Assembly (NCBI GenBank): GCA_946539855.1
Contig: CAMNHV010000008.1
Coordinates: forward strand, 1 to 64,000
DNA: 64,000 nt
Source of the DNA: CAG-791 sp002449595
GTDB lineage: Bacteria > Bacillota > Clostridia > Lachnospirales > Lachnospiraceae
Direction: 5' to 3'
The notes beneath the pieces are model-generated. The model was given only the letters and a program-made list of their open reading frames with translations. It searched no databases and had not been told where the DNA came from. Of the stretch, positions 18,222-25,268 are shown piece after piece. Position numbers and translations under genes: made by a program. Numbering within the stretch: position 1 is the first letter of the stretch; each line of letters starts with the position of its first letter.

Positions 18222-19261
18222 GCGACGAAGCTTTTCTGAAAACGTCAGATTATTACTTTGATCTTCCGGAGGAGCTGATCGCGCAGGATCCCCTGATGCA
18301 GCGCGATGAGTGCCGGCTGCTCGTGGTCGACCGCAGGACGGGAGAGACGCAGCACCGGCATTTCCGGGACATCCTGGAGTACCTCGATCCCGGGGACGCG
18401 CTGATCCTGAACGACACCAGGGTCATTCCGGCAAGGCTGCTCGGCGTCAAGGAAGACACCGGCGCGAATGCGGAGATCCTGCTCTTAAAGCGCCTCACGG
18501 ACGACACGTGGGAGACGCTCGTGCGGCCCGGGAAAAAGCTTCGTCCCGGCGCCCGCGTCGTCTTCGGCGACGGGATCCTGCGGGCGGAGATCCTCGACGT
18601 CATGGAAGAGGGAAACCGGAGAGTCCGCTTCGAGTATGAGGGGATCTTCGAGGAAGTCCTCGACCGGCTCGGGGAGATGCCCCTTCCGCCGTACATCACG
18701 CACAAGCTGCAGGATCCGTCCATGTACCAGACCGTCTACGCGAAGTTCGACGGCTCGGCCGCGGCGCCGACGGCGGGACTGCACTTCACGCAGGAGCTGC
18801 TGCATGAAGTGGAAGAGAAGGGCGTTAAGATCGGCTATGTGACGCTGCACGTGGGTCTCGGGACCTTCCGTCCGGTCAAGGTCGACAACGTCCTCGAACA
18901 CCACATGCACACCGAGTGGTACAACGTGCCGCCGGAGACGGCAAAGCTCATCCATGACGTGAAGGCGGCGGGACACCGCGTGATCTGCGTCGGCACGACG
19001 AGCTGCCGCACGGTGGAGAGCGCGGCGGATGAAAACGGCGAAGTCCGGGCGGGGGCCGACAATACGTCGATCTTCATCTATCCCGGATACCGGTTCAAAG
19101 TCATGGACGGGCTCATCACGAATTTCCACCTTCCGGAGTCCACGCTCGTGATGCTGGTGTCGGCTTTCGCGGGAAGGGACCATGTGCTGTCCGCGTATGA
19201 CGAGGCAATTAAGGAAAAGTATAGATTCTTTTCCTTTGGCGATGCCTGTTTCTTCGTGTGA
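18218..19261 (+). CDS. queA: S-adenosylmethionine:tRNA ribosyltransferase-isomerase
   Basis: Queuosine pathway enzyme that adds an epoxycyclopentane from SAM to preQ1 in tRNA, 347 residues. It shows DYYFDLPEELIAQ, LILNDTRVIPARLLG, PTAGLHFT and the NFHLPESTLVMLVSAFAG motif. The start is TTG at 18218, supported by GAGGAGG 11 nt upstream and by the TTGA overlap with the M18 peptidase stop; no better ATG exists. No tgt or other queuosine gene is next to it. Confidence 0.96.
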   Translation: MSDEAFLKTSDYYFDLPEELIAQDPLMQRDECRLLVVDRRTGETQHRHFRDILEYLDPGDALILNDTRVIPARLLGVKEDTGANAEILLLKRLTDDTWETLVRPGKKLRPGARVVFGDGILRAEILDVMEEGNRRVRFEYEGIFEEVLDRLGEMPLPPYITHKLQDPSMYQTVYAKFDGSAAAPTAGLHFTQELLHEVEEKGVKIGYVTLHVGLGTFRPVKVDNVLEHHMHTEWYNVPPETAKLIHDVKAAGHRVICVGTTSCRTVESAADENGEVRAGADNTSIFIYPGYRFKVMDGLITNFHLPESTLVMLVSAFAGRDHVLSAYDEAIKEKYRFFSFGDACFFV

Positions 19262-19283
19262 AAACGCTTTTCTCATGAAAGGA

Positions 19284-19312
19284 TTGACATTTGACGGCAC
19301 AGATGATAAATT
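19284..19312 (+). promoter_or_regulatory. Sigma-A promoter of the rplU operon
   Basis: TTGACA (19284-19289), 17-nt spacer, extended -10 TGATAAATT (TAAATT at 19307-19312). The best match to consensus between queA and rplU. Confidence 0.8.
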
Positions 19313-19317
19313 TACTG

Positions 19318-19430
19318 AGTATGCCGCCTGACGGGGTTTCTATGTCCCGCTGTCTGGTACTGCAGATAGGGACAGAAAGCGTGCGGGATCAAGCCGCACC
19401 GCCGAAGTCAGCGAGTTTATAAAGAAGGAG
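19318..19430 (+). promoter_or_regulatory. Structured 5' leader of rplU (candidate L21 leader)
   Basis: About 110 nt between the promoter and the rplU Shine-Dalgarno contain a long hairpin: TGTCCC with GGGACA, and inside it CTGTCT with AGATAG around an 8-nt loop (about 19350-19376). L21 leaders that control this operon are known in Bacillota; this one was not matched to a covariance model. Confidence 0.45.
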
Positions 19431-19438
19431 GTACCGAA

Positions 19439-19744
19439 ATGTACGCTATTATTGCAACAGGCGGGAAACAGTATAAGGTTTCCGAAGGCGATGTCATCGA
19501 CGTCGAGAAGATCGAGGCTGAGGCTGGCAGCGAAGTGACGTTTGATCAGGTCATCGCGATCGGCGGTGACGCGATGAAGGTCGGCGAGGACGTCGCACAG
19601 GCGAAGGTCACCGGCACAGTCGTGGAGCAGGGCAGGGCCAGGAAGGTCGTTGTGTACCGCTACAAGAGAAAGAGCGGCTATCACAAGAAGAACGGCCACA
19701 GGCAGGCTTACACGCGCGTCAAGATCGACAGCATCCAGGGCTGA
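19439..19744 (+). CDS. rplU: 50S ribosomal protein L21
   Basis: Large-subunit ribosomal protein, 101 residues, contacting 23S rRNA. N-terminal MYAIIATGGKQYKVSEGD and C-terminal YKRKSGYHKKNGHRQAYT signature are standard. AAGGAGG lies 7 nt before the ATG. First gene of the rplU-prp-rpmA operon. Confidence 0.98.
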   Translation: MYAIIATGGKQYKVSEGDVIDVEKIEAEAGSEVTFDQVIAIGGDAMKVGEDVAQAKVTGTVVEQGRARKVVVYRYKRKSGYHKKNGHRQAYTRVKIDSIQG

Positions 19745-19753
19745 TCGCAACAG

Positions 19754-20083
19754 ATGACTAAGGTTCGGATCGATCGCAGGAAAGGAAAATATTCCGGATT
19801 CTGCTGCGACGGACACACCGGATACGCGGAGGCGGGCGAAGATATCGTCTGCGCGGGCGTATCGGCGATCGTGATCAACACGGTGAACTGCCTCGAGGAT
19901 CTGCTTGAGGAAGACATCAGCTATTCCTACGAGGAAGAGGGCGGAAGGATCGAACTGAAGTTCCGCTCGGAGCCTTCTGAGAAGGCCGAGTTTCTCATCG
20001 ACTGCATGATCCACGGCCTGAAGTGGATCCGCCTGCAGTACGGAAGCGATCATCTGGACTACCAAGTAAGGGAGGTATCATAA
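19754..20083 (+). CDS. prp: Ribosomal-processing cysteine protease Prp
   Basis: Cysteine protease that cleaves the N-terminal extension of L27 in Bacillota, 109 residues. The catalytic His and Cys are visible in the GHTGYAEAGEDIVCAGVSA stretch (family pattern GHA...DIVCAAVS). It sits between rplU and rpmA as usual, and its stop shares one base with the rpmA start. Confidence 0.95.
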   Translation: MTKVRIDRRKGKYSGFCCDGHTGYAEAGEDIVCAGVSAIVINTVNCLEDLLEEDISYSYEEEGGRIELKFRSEPSEKAEFLIDCMIHGLKWIRLQYGSDHLDYQVREVS

Positions 20084-20370
20084 TGCTTAATCTCAACCTT
20101 CAGTTTTTTGCTCATAAAAAGGGAATGGGCTCCACGAAGAACGGCCGTGACTCCAATTCCAAGAGACTCGGTGCGAAGCGCGCGGACGGCCAGTTCGTGA
20201 AGGCCGGCAACATCCTTTACAAGCAGCGCGGCACGCACATCCATCCCGGCACGAACGTCGGCCTGGGCGGCGATGATACTCTGTACGCGAAGATCGACGG
20301 TATCGTCCGCTATGAGCGGTTCGGCAAGTTCCGCAAGAAGGCCTCCGTCTACGCAGTGGAGGACAAGTGA
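20083..20370 (+). CDS. rpmA: 50S ribosomal protein L27 with Prp-cleaved leader
   Basis: 95-residue L27, located at the peptidyl transferase centre. The start ATG at 20083 gives an N-terminus MLNLNLQFFAHKKG, the known Prp recognition motif; cleavage after LQFF exposes AHKKG. A longer frame upstream lies in prp and is not used. GGGAGG stands 8 nt before the ATG. Closed by a terminator downstream. Confidence 0.97.
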   Translation: MLNLNLQFFAHKKGMGSTKNGRDSNSKRLGAKRADGQFVKAGNILYKQRGTHIHPGTNVGLGGDDTLYAKIDGIVRYERFGKFRKKASVYAVEDK

Positions 20371-20443
20371 TCCGGGGCCTGAAGCGGTCTTTCGGTCACA
20401 GCATCCGCGGCGGAAGCGGCGGATATGAGCTTTGAACAATGGC

Positions 20444-20485
20444 GGACTCCCGACAGCCACGGCTGTCAGGAGTCCTTATTGTTTT
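20444..20485 (+). terminator. Terminator of the rplU-prp-rpmA operon
   Basis: GGACTCC-C-GACAGCC / GGCTGTC-A-GGAGTCC, a 15-bp stem with one mismatch and a 2-nt loop, followed by TTATTGTTTT. It separates rpmA from obgE. Confidence 0.85.
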
Positions 20486-20519
20486 ATCACAGCAGTCACT
20501 GCGGATATTGAGGAAAGCG

Positions 20520-21821
20520 ATGCCATTATTTTCAGATAAAGTAAGAATTTCAGTCACCAGCGGCAAGGGCGGCGACGGCCACGTCTCGTTCCGGAGGGAG
20601 AAATTCGTCCCGACGGGCGGACCGGACGGCGGCGACGGCGGAAACGGCGGGAGCGTCGTCTTCGAGGTCGACCGCGGCCTGAACACGCTGTCGGACTATC
20701 ATTACAACCAGAAGTTCCGCGCAGAGCCCGGCGAGAACGGCAAGAAGAAGCGGATGGCGGGCAAGCGCGGCGAGGACGTCGTCCTCAAAGTGCCGGAGGG
20801 CACCGTGATCCGGGACGCCGCGAGCGGCAGGGTCATTGCGGATATGTCCGGCGAGACGCAGCGCTACGTGATCTTAAAGGGCGGGCACGGCGGCAACGGC
20901 AACATGCATTACGCGACGAGCACCATGCAGGCGCCGAAATACGCGCAGCCCGGGCAGCCGGCGCGCACGATCGAGGTCATCCTGGAGCTCAAGATGATCG
21001 CGGACGTGGGCCTCGTCGGCTATCCGAACGTCGGCAAGTCGACGCTCCTGTCGATGAGCACGAACGCCAAGCCGAAGATCGCGGACTACCCGTTCACGAC
21101 GCTGATTCCCATGCTGGGCGTGGTCTCGCTGGGATACGGCGAGAGCTTCATCATGGCGGACATCCCGGGCCTCATCGACGGCGCCGCGGACGGCGCTGGC
21201 AAGGGCAATGAGTTCCTGCAGCACATCGAGCGGACGCGCCTCCTGATGCACGTGGTCGACGCCTCGGGCTCCGAGGGCAGGGATCCGGTCGAGGATATTG
21301 AGGCCATCAACAGGGAGCTGTCGCGCTACGCGGTGGACCTGTCCGACCGGCCGCAGATCATCGTCGCCAACAAGACGGATCTCATCATGCCGGATGCGGG
21401 GGAGGATGACCCGATGCACCGGCTCACCGCCTACTGTGAGGCGAACGGACTGGAACTGTATCCGGTCAGCGCCGCCACGGGAGAAGGCGTGAAGGAGCTG
21501 CTTTTCGCCGCTTACCGGAAGCTGCAGGAGATCCCTGTGGACCGCTTTGTCTTCACGCAGGAGATGGACCCGGAGACCGAGATCACGGCGTCCGGCGAGA
21601 GCTTCACCGTCTCCTACGACGCGAAGGAAGGCCAGTACGTGGTCGAGGGGCCGAAGATCGAGAAAATGCTCGGCTACACCAACCTGGAGACGGAGAAGGG
21701 ATTCCTTTTCTTCCAGAATTTCCTTAAAGAGAACGGCATTCTCGAACAGCTGAAAAAGCTCGGGATCCAGGAGGGCGACACCGTCCGCCTCTACGGGCAC
21801 GCGTTCGAGTATTATGAGTGA
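20520..21821 (+). CDS. obgE: GTPase Obg/CgtA
   Basis: Ribosome-associated GTPase for 50S assembly and stress control, 433 residues. The glycine-rich Obg domain (about 1-158), the G domain with GYPNVGKSTL (P-loop), DIPGLIDGA (G3) and NKTD (G4), and the C-terminal OCT domain (about 345-433) are in order. The ATG at 20520 (MPLFSDKVRI) is preferred to an in-frame ATG at 20439, which lies in the terminator hairpin; GAGGAAAG precedes it. Confidence 0.96.
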   Translation: MPLFSDKVRISVTSGKGGDGHVSFRREKFVPTGGPDGGDGGNGGSVVFEVDRGLNTLSDYHYNQKFRAEPGENGKKKRMAGKRGEDVVLKVPEGTVIRDAASGRVIADMSGETQRYVILKGGHGGNGNMHYATSTMQAPKYAQPGQPARTIEVILELKMIADVGLVGYPNVGKSTLLSMSTNAKPKIADYPFTTLIPMLGVVSLGYGESFIMADIPGLIDGAADGAGKGNEFLQHIERTRLLMHVVDASGSEGRDPVEDIEAINRELSRYAVDLSDRPQIIVANKTDLIMPDAGEDDPMHRLTAYCEANGLELYPVSAATGEGVKELLFAAYRKLQEIPVDRFVFTQEMDPETEITASGESFTVSYDAKEGQYVVEGPKIEKMLGYTNLETEKGFLFFQNFLKENGILEQLKKLGIQEGDTVRLYGHAFEYYE

Positions 21822-21830
21822 GAAGACCGC

Positions 21831-22475
21831 ATGAGCGAGAAGATCGGAATCCTTGGCGGGACGTTTGACCCGCCGCACTACGGGCACCTGATCATGGCAC
21901 AGGACGCGCTGGAGGCGTTCGGGCTGGACAGCGTCTGCCTGATGCCCTCGGGGCACTCCTACTTCAAGGACGCCCGCAAGGTGAAGGTGAGCAGCGCGCA
22001 GGACCGCCTGCGCATGACGCAGCTGGCCGCGGAGGGCAACCCCGGCTTTACCGTCTCCGACATGGAGGTGCTGCGTCCCGGCAACAGCTATACCTGTGAG
22101 ACGCTGGCGGCGCTGAAGGAGGCGTCTCCGGAGACAGAGTATTACTACATCGTCGGCGCGGACACGATCGCCGCGATGCACACATGGTATCACCCGGAGG
22201 AGATCTTCGACAAGTGCACGGTCATCGTCGCGGCGCGCGGGGATGAAGTCGACGAAGGCGGGGTGCAGAAGGCTGTGAGGGGACTGGAAAAGGCTTTTCA
22301 CGCGAGAATCCTGAGACTTCCCGTGCGGAACATCGAGATCTCGTCGACGGACCTGCGGGAGCGGGTGCGGGAGGGAAAGAGCCTCCGGTATCTGGCGCCG
22401 CCCGCGGTGGAGGCGTACATCCGCGAGAAGCGGCTGTATCTTGAGGAGGAGACCCCGGATACCTCCCGGGAGTGA
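21831..22475 (+). CDS. nadD: Nicotinate-nucleotide adenylyltransferase
   Basis: NAD biosynthesis enzyme that joins ATP and nicotinate mononucleotide, 214 residues. The nucleotidyltransferase signature GGTFDPPHYGHL is at the N-terminus and the ISSTDLRERVREG motif near the C-terminus. It lies 9 nt after obgE and 9 nt before yqeK, the conserved order obg-nadD-yqeK-rsfS. Confidence 0.96.
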   Translation: MSEKIGILGGTFDPPHYGHLIMAQDALEAFGLDSVCLMPSGHSYFKDARKVKVSSAQDRLRMTQLAAEGNPGFTVSDMEVLRPGNSYTCETLAALKEASPETEYYYIVGADTIAAMHTWYHPEEIFDKCTVIVAARGDEVDEGGVQKAVRGLEKAFHARILRLPVRNIEISSTDLRERVREGKSLRYLAPPAVEAYIREKRLYLEEETPDTSRE

Positions 22476-22484
22476 GGGAAACGG

Positions 22485-23102
22485 ATGAAGAAGACGGCAA
22501 AGGAATACGACCGGTTGGAGCTGATCCGCGAGATGGAGAAGACCCTGCCGTACAAACGCTTTATCCATACGATGGGAGTCGCGGCGGTCGCTGCGGGCCT
22601 TGCAATGCGGCACGGTGAGGACGTGCACAGGACGGAGGTCGCGGGCATCCTGCACGACTGCGCGAAGAAACTCTCGGCGGAGGAGATGATCCGCCTGTGC
22701 GAGAAGGGCGATATTCCGGTCACGTCGGTCGAGCGCAAGAACCCGGCGCTGCTGCACGCCGGCGCGGGCTGCGTCCTCGCGAACCAGCGCTACGGGATCA
22801 CGGACGAGGAGATCCTGGGCGCGATCCGCTGGCATACGACCGGCAAGCCGGGCATGACGACGATGGAGAAGATCGTCTTCATCGCCGACTACATCGAGCC
22901 GGGCAGGAAGGACCTGCCGGGTATGGACGCGATCCGCGAGGCTGCGTTCCGGGACCTCGACGAGGCGCTCGTCATGATTCTCAAGAATACGCTGGATTAT
23001 CTGGAGTCACGGGACTCTGAGATCGACCCGATGACGAGAGATACCTGCGATTATTATGAAAAAGAATTGAAGAAAAAGAGATATAATGGAATTGCCGGAT
23101 GA
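22485..23102 (+). CDS. yqeK: YqeK-type HD-domain hydrolase
   Basis: HD-domain metal phosphohydrolase, 205 residues. Bacillus YqeK homologues cleave diadenosine tetraphosphate symmetrically. Visible ligands: HTMGVAAVA, the HD pair in GILHDCAKKL, LLHAGAG and IRWHTTG. Its place between nadD and rsfS is conserved in Bacillota. Confidence 0.93.
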   Translation: MKKTAKEYDRLELIREMEKTLPYKRFIHTMGVAAVAAGLAMRHGEDVHRTEVAGILHDCAKKLSAEEMIRLCEKGDIPVTSVERKNPALLHAGAGCVLANQRYGITDEEILGAIRWHTTGKPGMTTMEKIVFIADYIEPGRKDLPGMDAIREAAFRDLDEALVMILKNTLDYLESRDSEIDPMTRDTCDYYEKELKKKRYNGIAG

Positions 23103-23141
23103 AAGACCGGCAGTTCACAGCAATAACCAGGAGGAATAGGC

Positions 23142-23504
23142 ATGAGTGAAGAGAGAAAACGTTCCGCAGAGTTCGCGAAGATCGCCATCGAAGCGCTGGA
23201 GGACAAGAAGGCGCAGGACATCAAGGTGATCGACATCAGTGAGGTCTCCGTCCTCGCCGACTATTTCATCATCGCGAACGGCACGAACCTGCCGCAGATC
23301 CAGGCGATGGCGGACGGCGTTGAGGAGGCGCTCGGCAAGGCCGGCTGCCCGATCCGCCAGCAGGAGGGCTACAACAACGCCAACTGGGTCCTGCAGGACT
23401 TCGGCGACGTCATCATCCATATCTTTGATCCGGAGAACAGGCTGCTGTATGACCTGGAGCGCATCTGGAGGGATGGGAAGGTCGTGGATATCTCCGAACT
23501 TTGA
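23142..23504 (+). CDS. rsfS: Ribosome silencing factor RsfS
   Basis: 120-residue RsfS/YbeB/Iojap protein that binds L14 and blocks 30S-50S joining in starvation. Motifs KAQDIKVIDISEVS, ADYFIIANGTNLPQIQAMAD and DFGDVIIHIFDPENRLLYDLERIW are typical. Preceded by AGGAGGAATAGGC. Last gene of the obgE unit; stem-loop repeats and terminators follow. Confidence 0.96.
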   Translation: MSEERKRSAEFAKIAIEALEDKKAQDIKVIDISEVSVLADYFIIANGTNLPQIQAMADGVEEALGKAGCPIRQQEGYNNANWVLQDFGDVIIHIFDPENRLLYDLERIWRDGKVVDISEL

Positions 23505-23539
23505 AGCATTGAGATAATAAGTCAGATGAATATGAAATA

Positions 23540-23603
23540 AAGAATAGTGGTGTCCACTTCCCGGAGATCATATAGATCTCCGGGCAGCGGCACCACTATT
23601 CTT
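23540..23603. repeat. Nested stem-loop repeat, copy A
   Basis: 64-nt palindrome: outer arms AAGAATAGTGGTG (23540-23552) and CACCACTATTCTT (23591-23603), inner arms CCCGGAGATC (23560-23569) and GATCTCCGGG (23575-23584) around ATATA. The CCACTTC..GGAGATC...GATCTCC core recurs in the copy at 28476-28554. It could end rsfS transcription, but no T-run follows. Confidence 0.7.
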
Positions 23604-23659
23604 GTGTCAGACGGATGCATCAGAAAGATTATCTGGAGGTTTATCTGTAGAAGAAAAAA

Positions 23660-23700
23660 GGAGTGCCGCTGAACGCAACACTCTCTTAGAGAGATTTTCA
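23660..23700 (+). terminator. Degenerate hairpins resembling the lexA terminator
   Basis: GAGTG-CCGC-TGAA-CGCAA-CACTC (23662-23684) followed by a small CTCTC-TTA-GAGAG hairpin and TTTTC. Its sequence resembles the better hairpin at 23723-23753, as if duplicated and decayed. Confidence 0.4.
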
Positions 23701-23720
23701 GGAAGCTTGTCTGTGGGATA

Positions 23721-23753
23721 AAAAAGAGTGTCGCTTTATGCGGCACTCTTTTA
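23721..23753 (-). terminator. Bidirectional terminator between rsfS and lexA
   Basis: AAAAGAGTG-T-CGC-TTTAT-GCG-G-CACTCTTTT. On the minus strand it ends in CTTTTTTATCCC, 30 nt after the lexA stop; the plus strand also gives a T-run, so it can serve both directions. Confidence 0.85.
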
Positions 23754-23783
23754 GATTGTGTTGTTGTTTGATATTGTTCGGCG

Positions 23784-24404
23784 TTACTTGACGCTGAAGC
23801 GGAGGACGGCGAATACTTTGCCGAGGATGACGCAGTTGTCGACCAGGATGGGGTCCATGGCGTCGTTCTCGGGCTGCAGGCGGATGTGGTCCTTCTCCTT
23901 GTAGAAGCGCTTCACGGTCGCGGAGTCGTCGACCAGTGCGACGACGATCTCGCCGTTGGATGCAGTGTTGCATTCGCTCACGAAGATCAGGTCTCCGTCG
24001 AAGATGCCGGCATTGATCATGGAGTCGCCGTGGACCTTGAGCGCGAAGCTCGTGCCGGACGGGATGTTCTCCGCAGGGATCGGGAAGTAGCTCTCGATGT
24101 TCTGGTCAGCGAGGATCGGTTCGCCTGCGGCGACGCGGCCTACGACCGGGACAGATACCATCTCTGTGCGGACCATCTGGAAGCTGTCGTCACAGATCTC
24201 AATTGCGCGCGGCTTGGTGGGGTCGCGCCGGATGTAGCCGTACTTCTCCAGAGATTCCAGGTGGGAGTGGACGGAAGATGTGGACTTGAGATTCACTTCC
24301 TCGCAGATCTCGCGGACCGTCGGCGGGTATCCCTTCTCCAGGATCTCTCTCTTGATATATTCGAGGATCTCCATCTGTTTCGTGCTGTTTCTTCCTCTGG
24401 TCAT
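23784..24404 (-). CDS. lexA: SOS repressor LexA
   Basis: Represses SOS genes and cleaves itself when RecA filaments form, 206 residues. N-terminal winged helix (about 1-70: YPPTVREICEEVNLKSTSSVHSHL), cleavage site Ala93-Gly94 in GRVAAGEP, catalytic Ser128 in GDSMINAG and Lys165 in ATVKRFY. The frame extends upstream, but the ATG at 24404 is chosen because AGAAAGG lies 9 nt before it; the ATG at 24413 abuts that sequence. It diverges from a yneA-like gene across LexA boxes, so it is probably autoregulated. Confidence 0.96.
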   Translation of the reverse strand: MTRGRNSTKQMEILEYIKREILEKGYPPTVREICEEVNLKSTSSVHSHLESLEKYGYIRRDPTKPRAIEICDDSFQMVRTEMVSVPVVGRVAAGEPILADQNIESYFPIPAENIPSGTSFALKVHGDSMINAGIFDGDLIFVSECNTASNGEIVVALVDDSATVKRFYKEKDHIRLQPENDAMDPILVDNCVILGKVFAVLRFSVK

Positions 24405-24468
24405 TGCGGTCATCCTTTCTGCTGTGCGGATCCGCTGCATCGTGCGGCGGAAACGGCGCCTTTTCTTA

Positions 24469-24497
24469 ATTATAAGCACTGATTTTCCGAAAAGCAA
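24469..24497 (-). promoter_or_regulatory. lexA promoter
   Basis: On the minus strand, -35 TTGCTT (24492-24497), 17-nt spacer, -10 TATAAT (24469-24474). A partial LexA-like box (24495-24507) overlaps the -35. Confidence 0.75.
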
Positions 24498-24521
24498 ACA
24501 TATATTCCAAATATCTGTTCG

Positions 24522-24534
24522 CAAACATTTGTTC
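24522..24534. promoter_or_regulatory. LexA operator (SOS box) 1
   Basis: CAAACATTTGTTC, one mismatch in the GAAC-N4-GTTC core used by Gram-positive LexA. Lies between the divergent lexA and yneA-like promoters. Confidence 0.7.
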
Positions 24535-24543
24535 TGATTTTGC

Positions 24544-24572
24544 TTGACAGCAGAATATACGTTCGATATAAT
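24544..24572 (+). promoter_or_regulatory. Consensus sigma-A promoter of the yneA-like gene
   Basis: TTGACA (24544-24549), 17-nt spacer, TATAAT (24567-24572): a perfect match to consensus. A LexA-like box GAATATACGTTC (24553-24564) sits inside the spacer, so bound LexA would block RNA polymerase. Confidence 0.9.
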
Positions 24573-24588
24573 CACACTTACAGAGATG

Positions 24589-24601
24589 CGAACATTCGTT
24601 C
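24589..24601. promoter_or_regulatory. LexA operator (SOS box) 2
   Basis: CGAACATTCGTTC, an exact CGAAC-N4-GTTC box, just downstream of the yneA-like -10 element where it would cover the early transcribed region. Confidence 0.85.
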
Positions 24602-24635
24602 TTTATTTGGATGAGAGTCAGAAAGAGGCTGTAAG

Positions 24636-25055
24636 ATGAGAAGCAGGAGAACACAGAACCAGAAGCTTGGAGTGAAGGATCCGGAGATCCGCAGGAGCAT
24701 CCGCCTGGCGAGAAGGAACCGCCAGATCCGCCGTCACGCAGCGATGCTGCTTGCTCTTCTGATGATCGGCGTCTCCGCCTGCTTCCTGACAGCAGGGACC
24801 AGAGCGGCCGCATCCGACAGAACCGAACCTGTGATGTATAAGTACTTCACGAGTGTTCGTGTGGAAGCGGGAGAGAGCTTCAGCGACGTGCTGGACCGCT
24901 GCTATGACGCGGCCTCCGGCGTCACTGAGAAGGAGTACCGCGGCGAAGTGTGCAGCATCAACCACATTCCGCTCTACGCTGCGGAGACGACAGCTGCCGT
25001 CACGCCCGGGGACTATCTGATCCTCCCTTACTATTCGGCGGAATACATGGACTGA
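24636..25055 (+). CDS. YneA-like SOS cell-division suppressor
   Basis: 139-residue membrane protein: basic N-terminus, one transmembrane helix (about 36-55, MLLALLMIGVSACFL), then an extracellular part with a LysM-like end (PGDYLILPYY). In B. subtilis yneA diverges from lexA and encodes a short membrane LysM protein that halts division during SOS. The same arrangement, a perfect promoter and overlapping LexA boxes support that role here. Sequence similarity to YneA itself is low, so the function rests mainly on context. Followed by a strong terminator. Confidence 0.7.
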   Translation: MRSRRTQNQKLGVKDPEIRRSIRLARRNRQIRRHAAMLLALLMIGVSACFLTAGTRAAASDRTEPVMYKYFTSVRVEAGESFSDVLDRCYDAASGVTEKEYRGEVCSINHIPLYAAETTAAVTPGDYLILPYYSAEYMD

Positions 25056-25140
25056 TTCATGAGCTGACGATTCAGCGAAATATATGAGCTGATGCAAGAA
25101 ACAGCATATGTGGCTTGAGTGACGTCTGTCCTCAATTAAG

Positions 25141-25174
25141 AAGTCCCTGTTCTTCGGAACGGGGACTTCTTTGA
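25141..25174 (+). terminator. Terminator after the yneA-like gene
   Basis: AAGTCCCTGTTC-TTCG-GAACGGGGACTT, a 12-bp stem with a stable tetraloop and one T-G pair, followed by CTTTGA. It stands 86 nt after the stop. Confidence 0.8.
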
Positions 25175-25268
25175 CGAATATGTGATTTAATTTATGTAAT
25201 TGATCTGTTCTCTGCAGCTATTTCCAGTTACATTGGATAAGCTCCATCCGGGGCGGAGATGATTGGAT

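Noticed and set aside
23540..23603. CRISPR repeat
   Set aside because: Only single or paired palindromes with no spacers of regular length and no cas genes.
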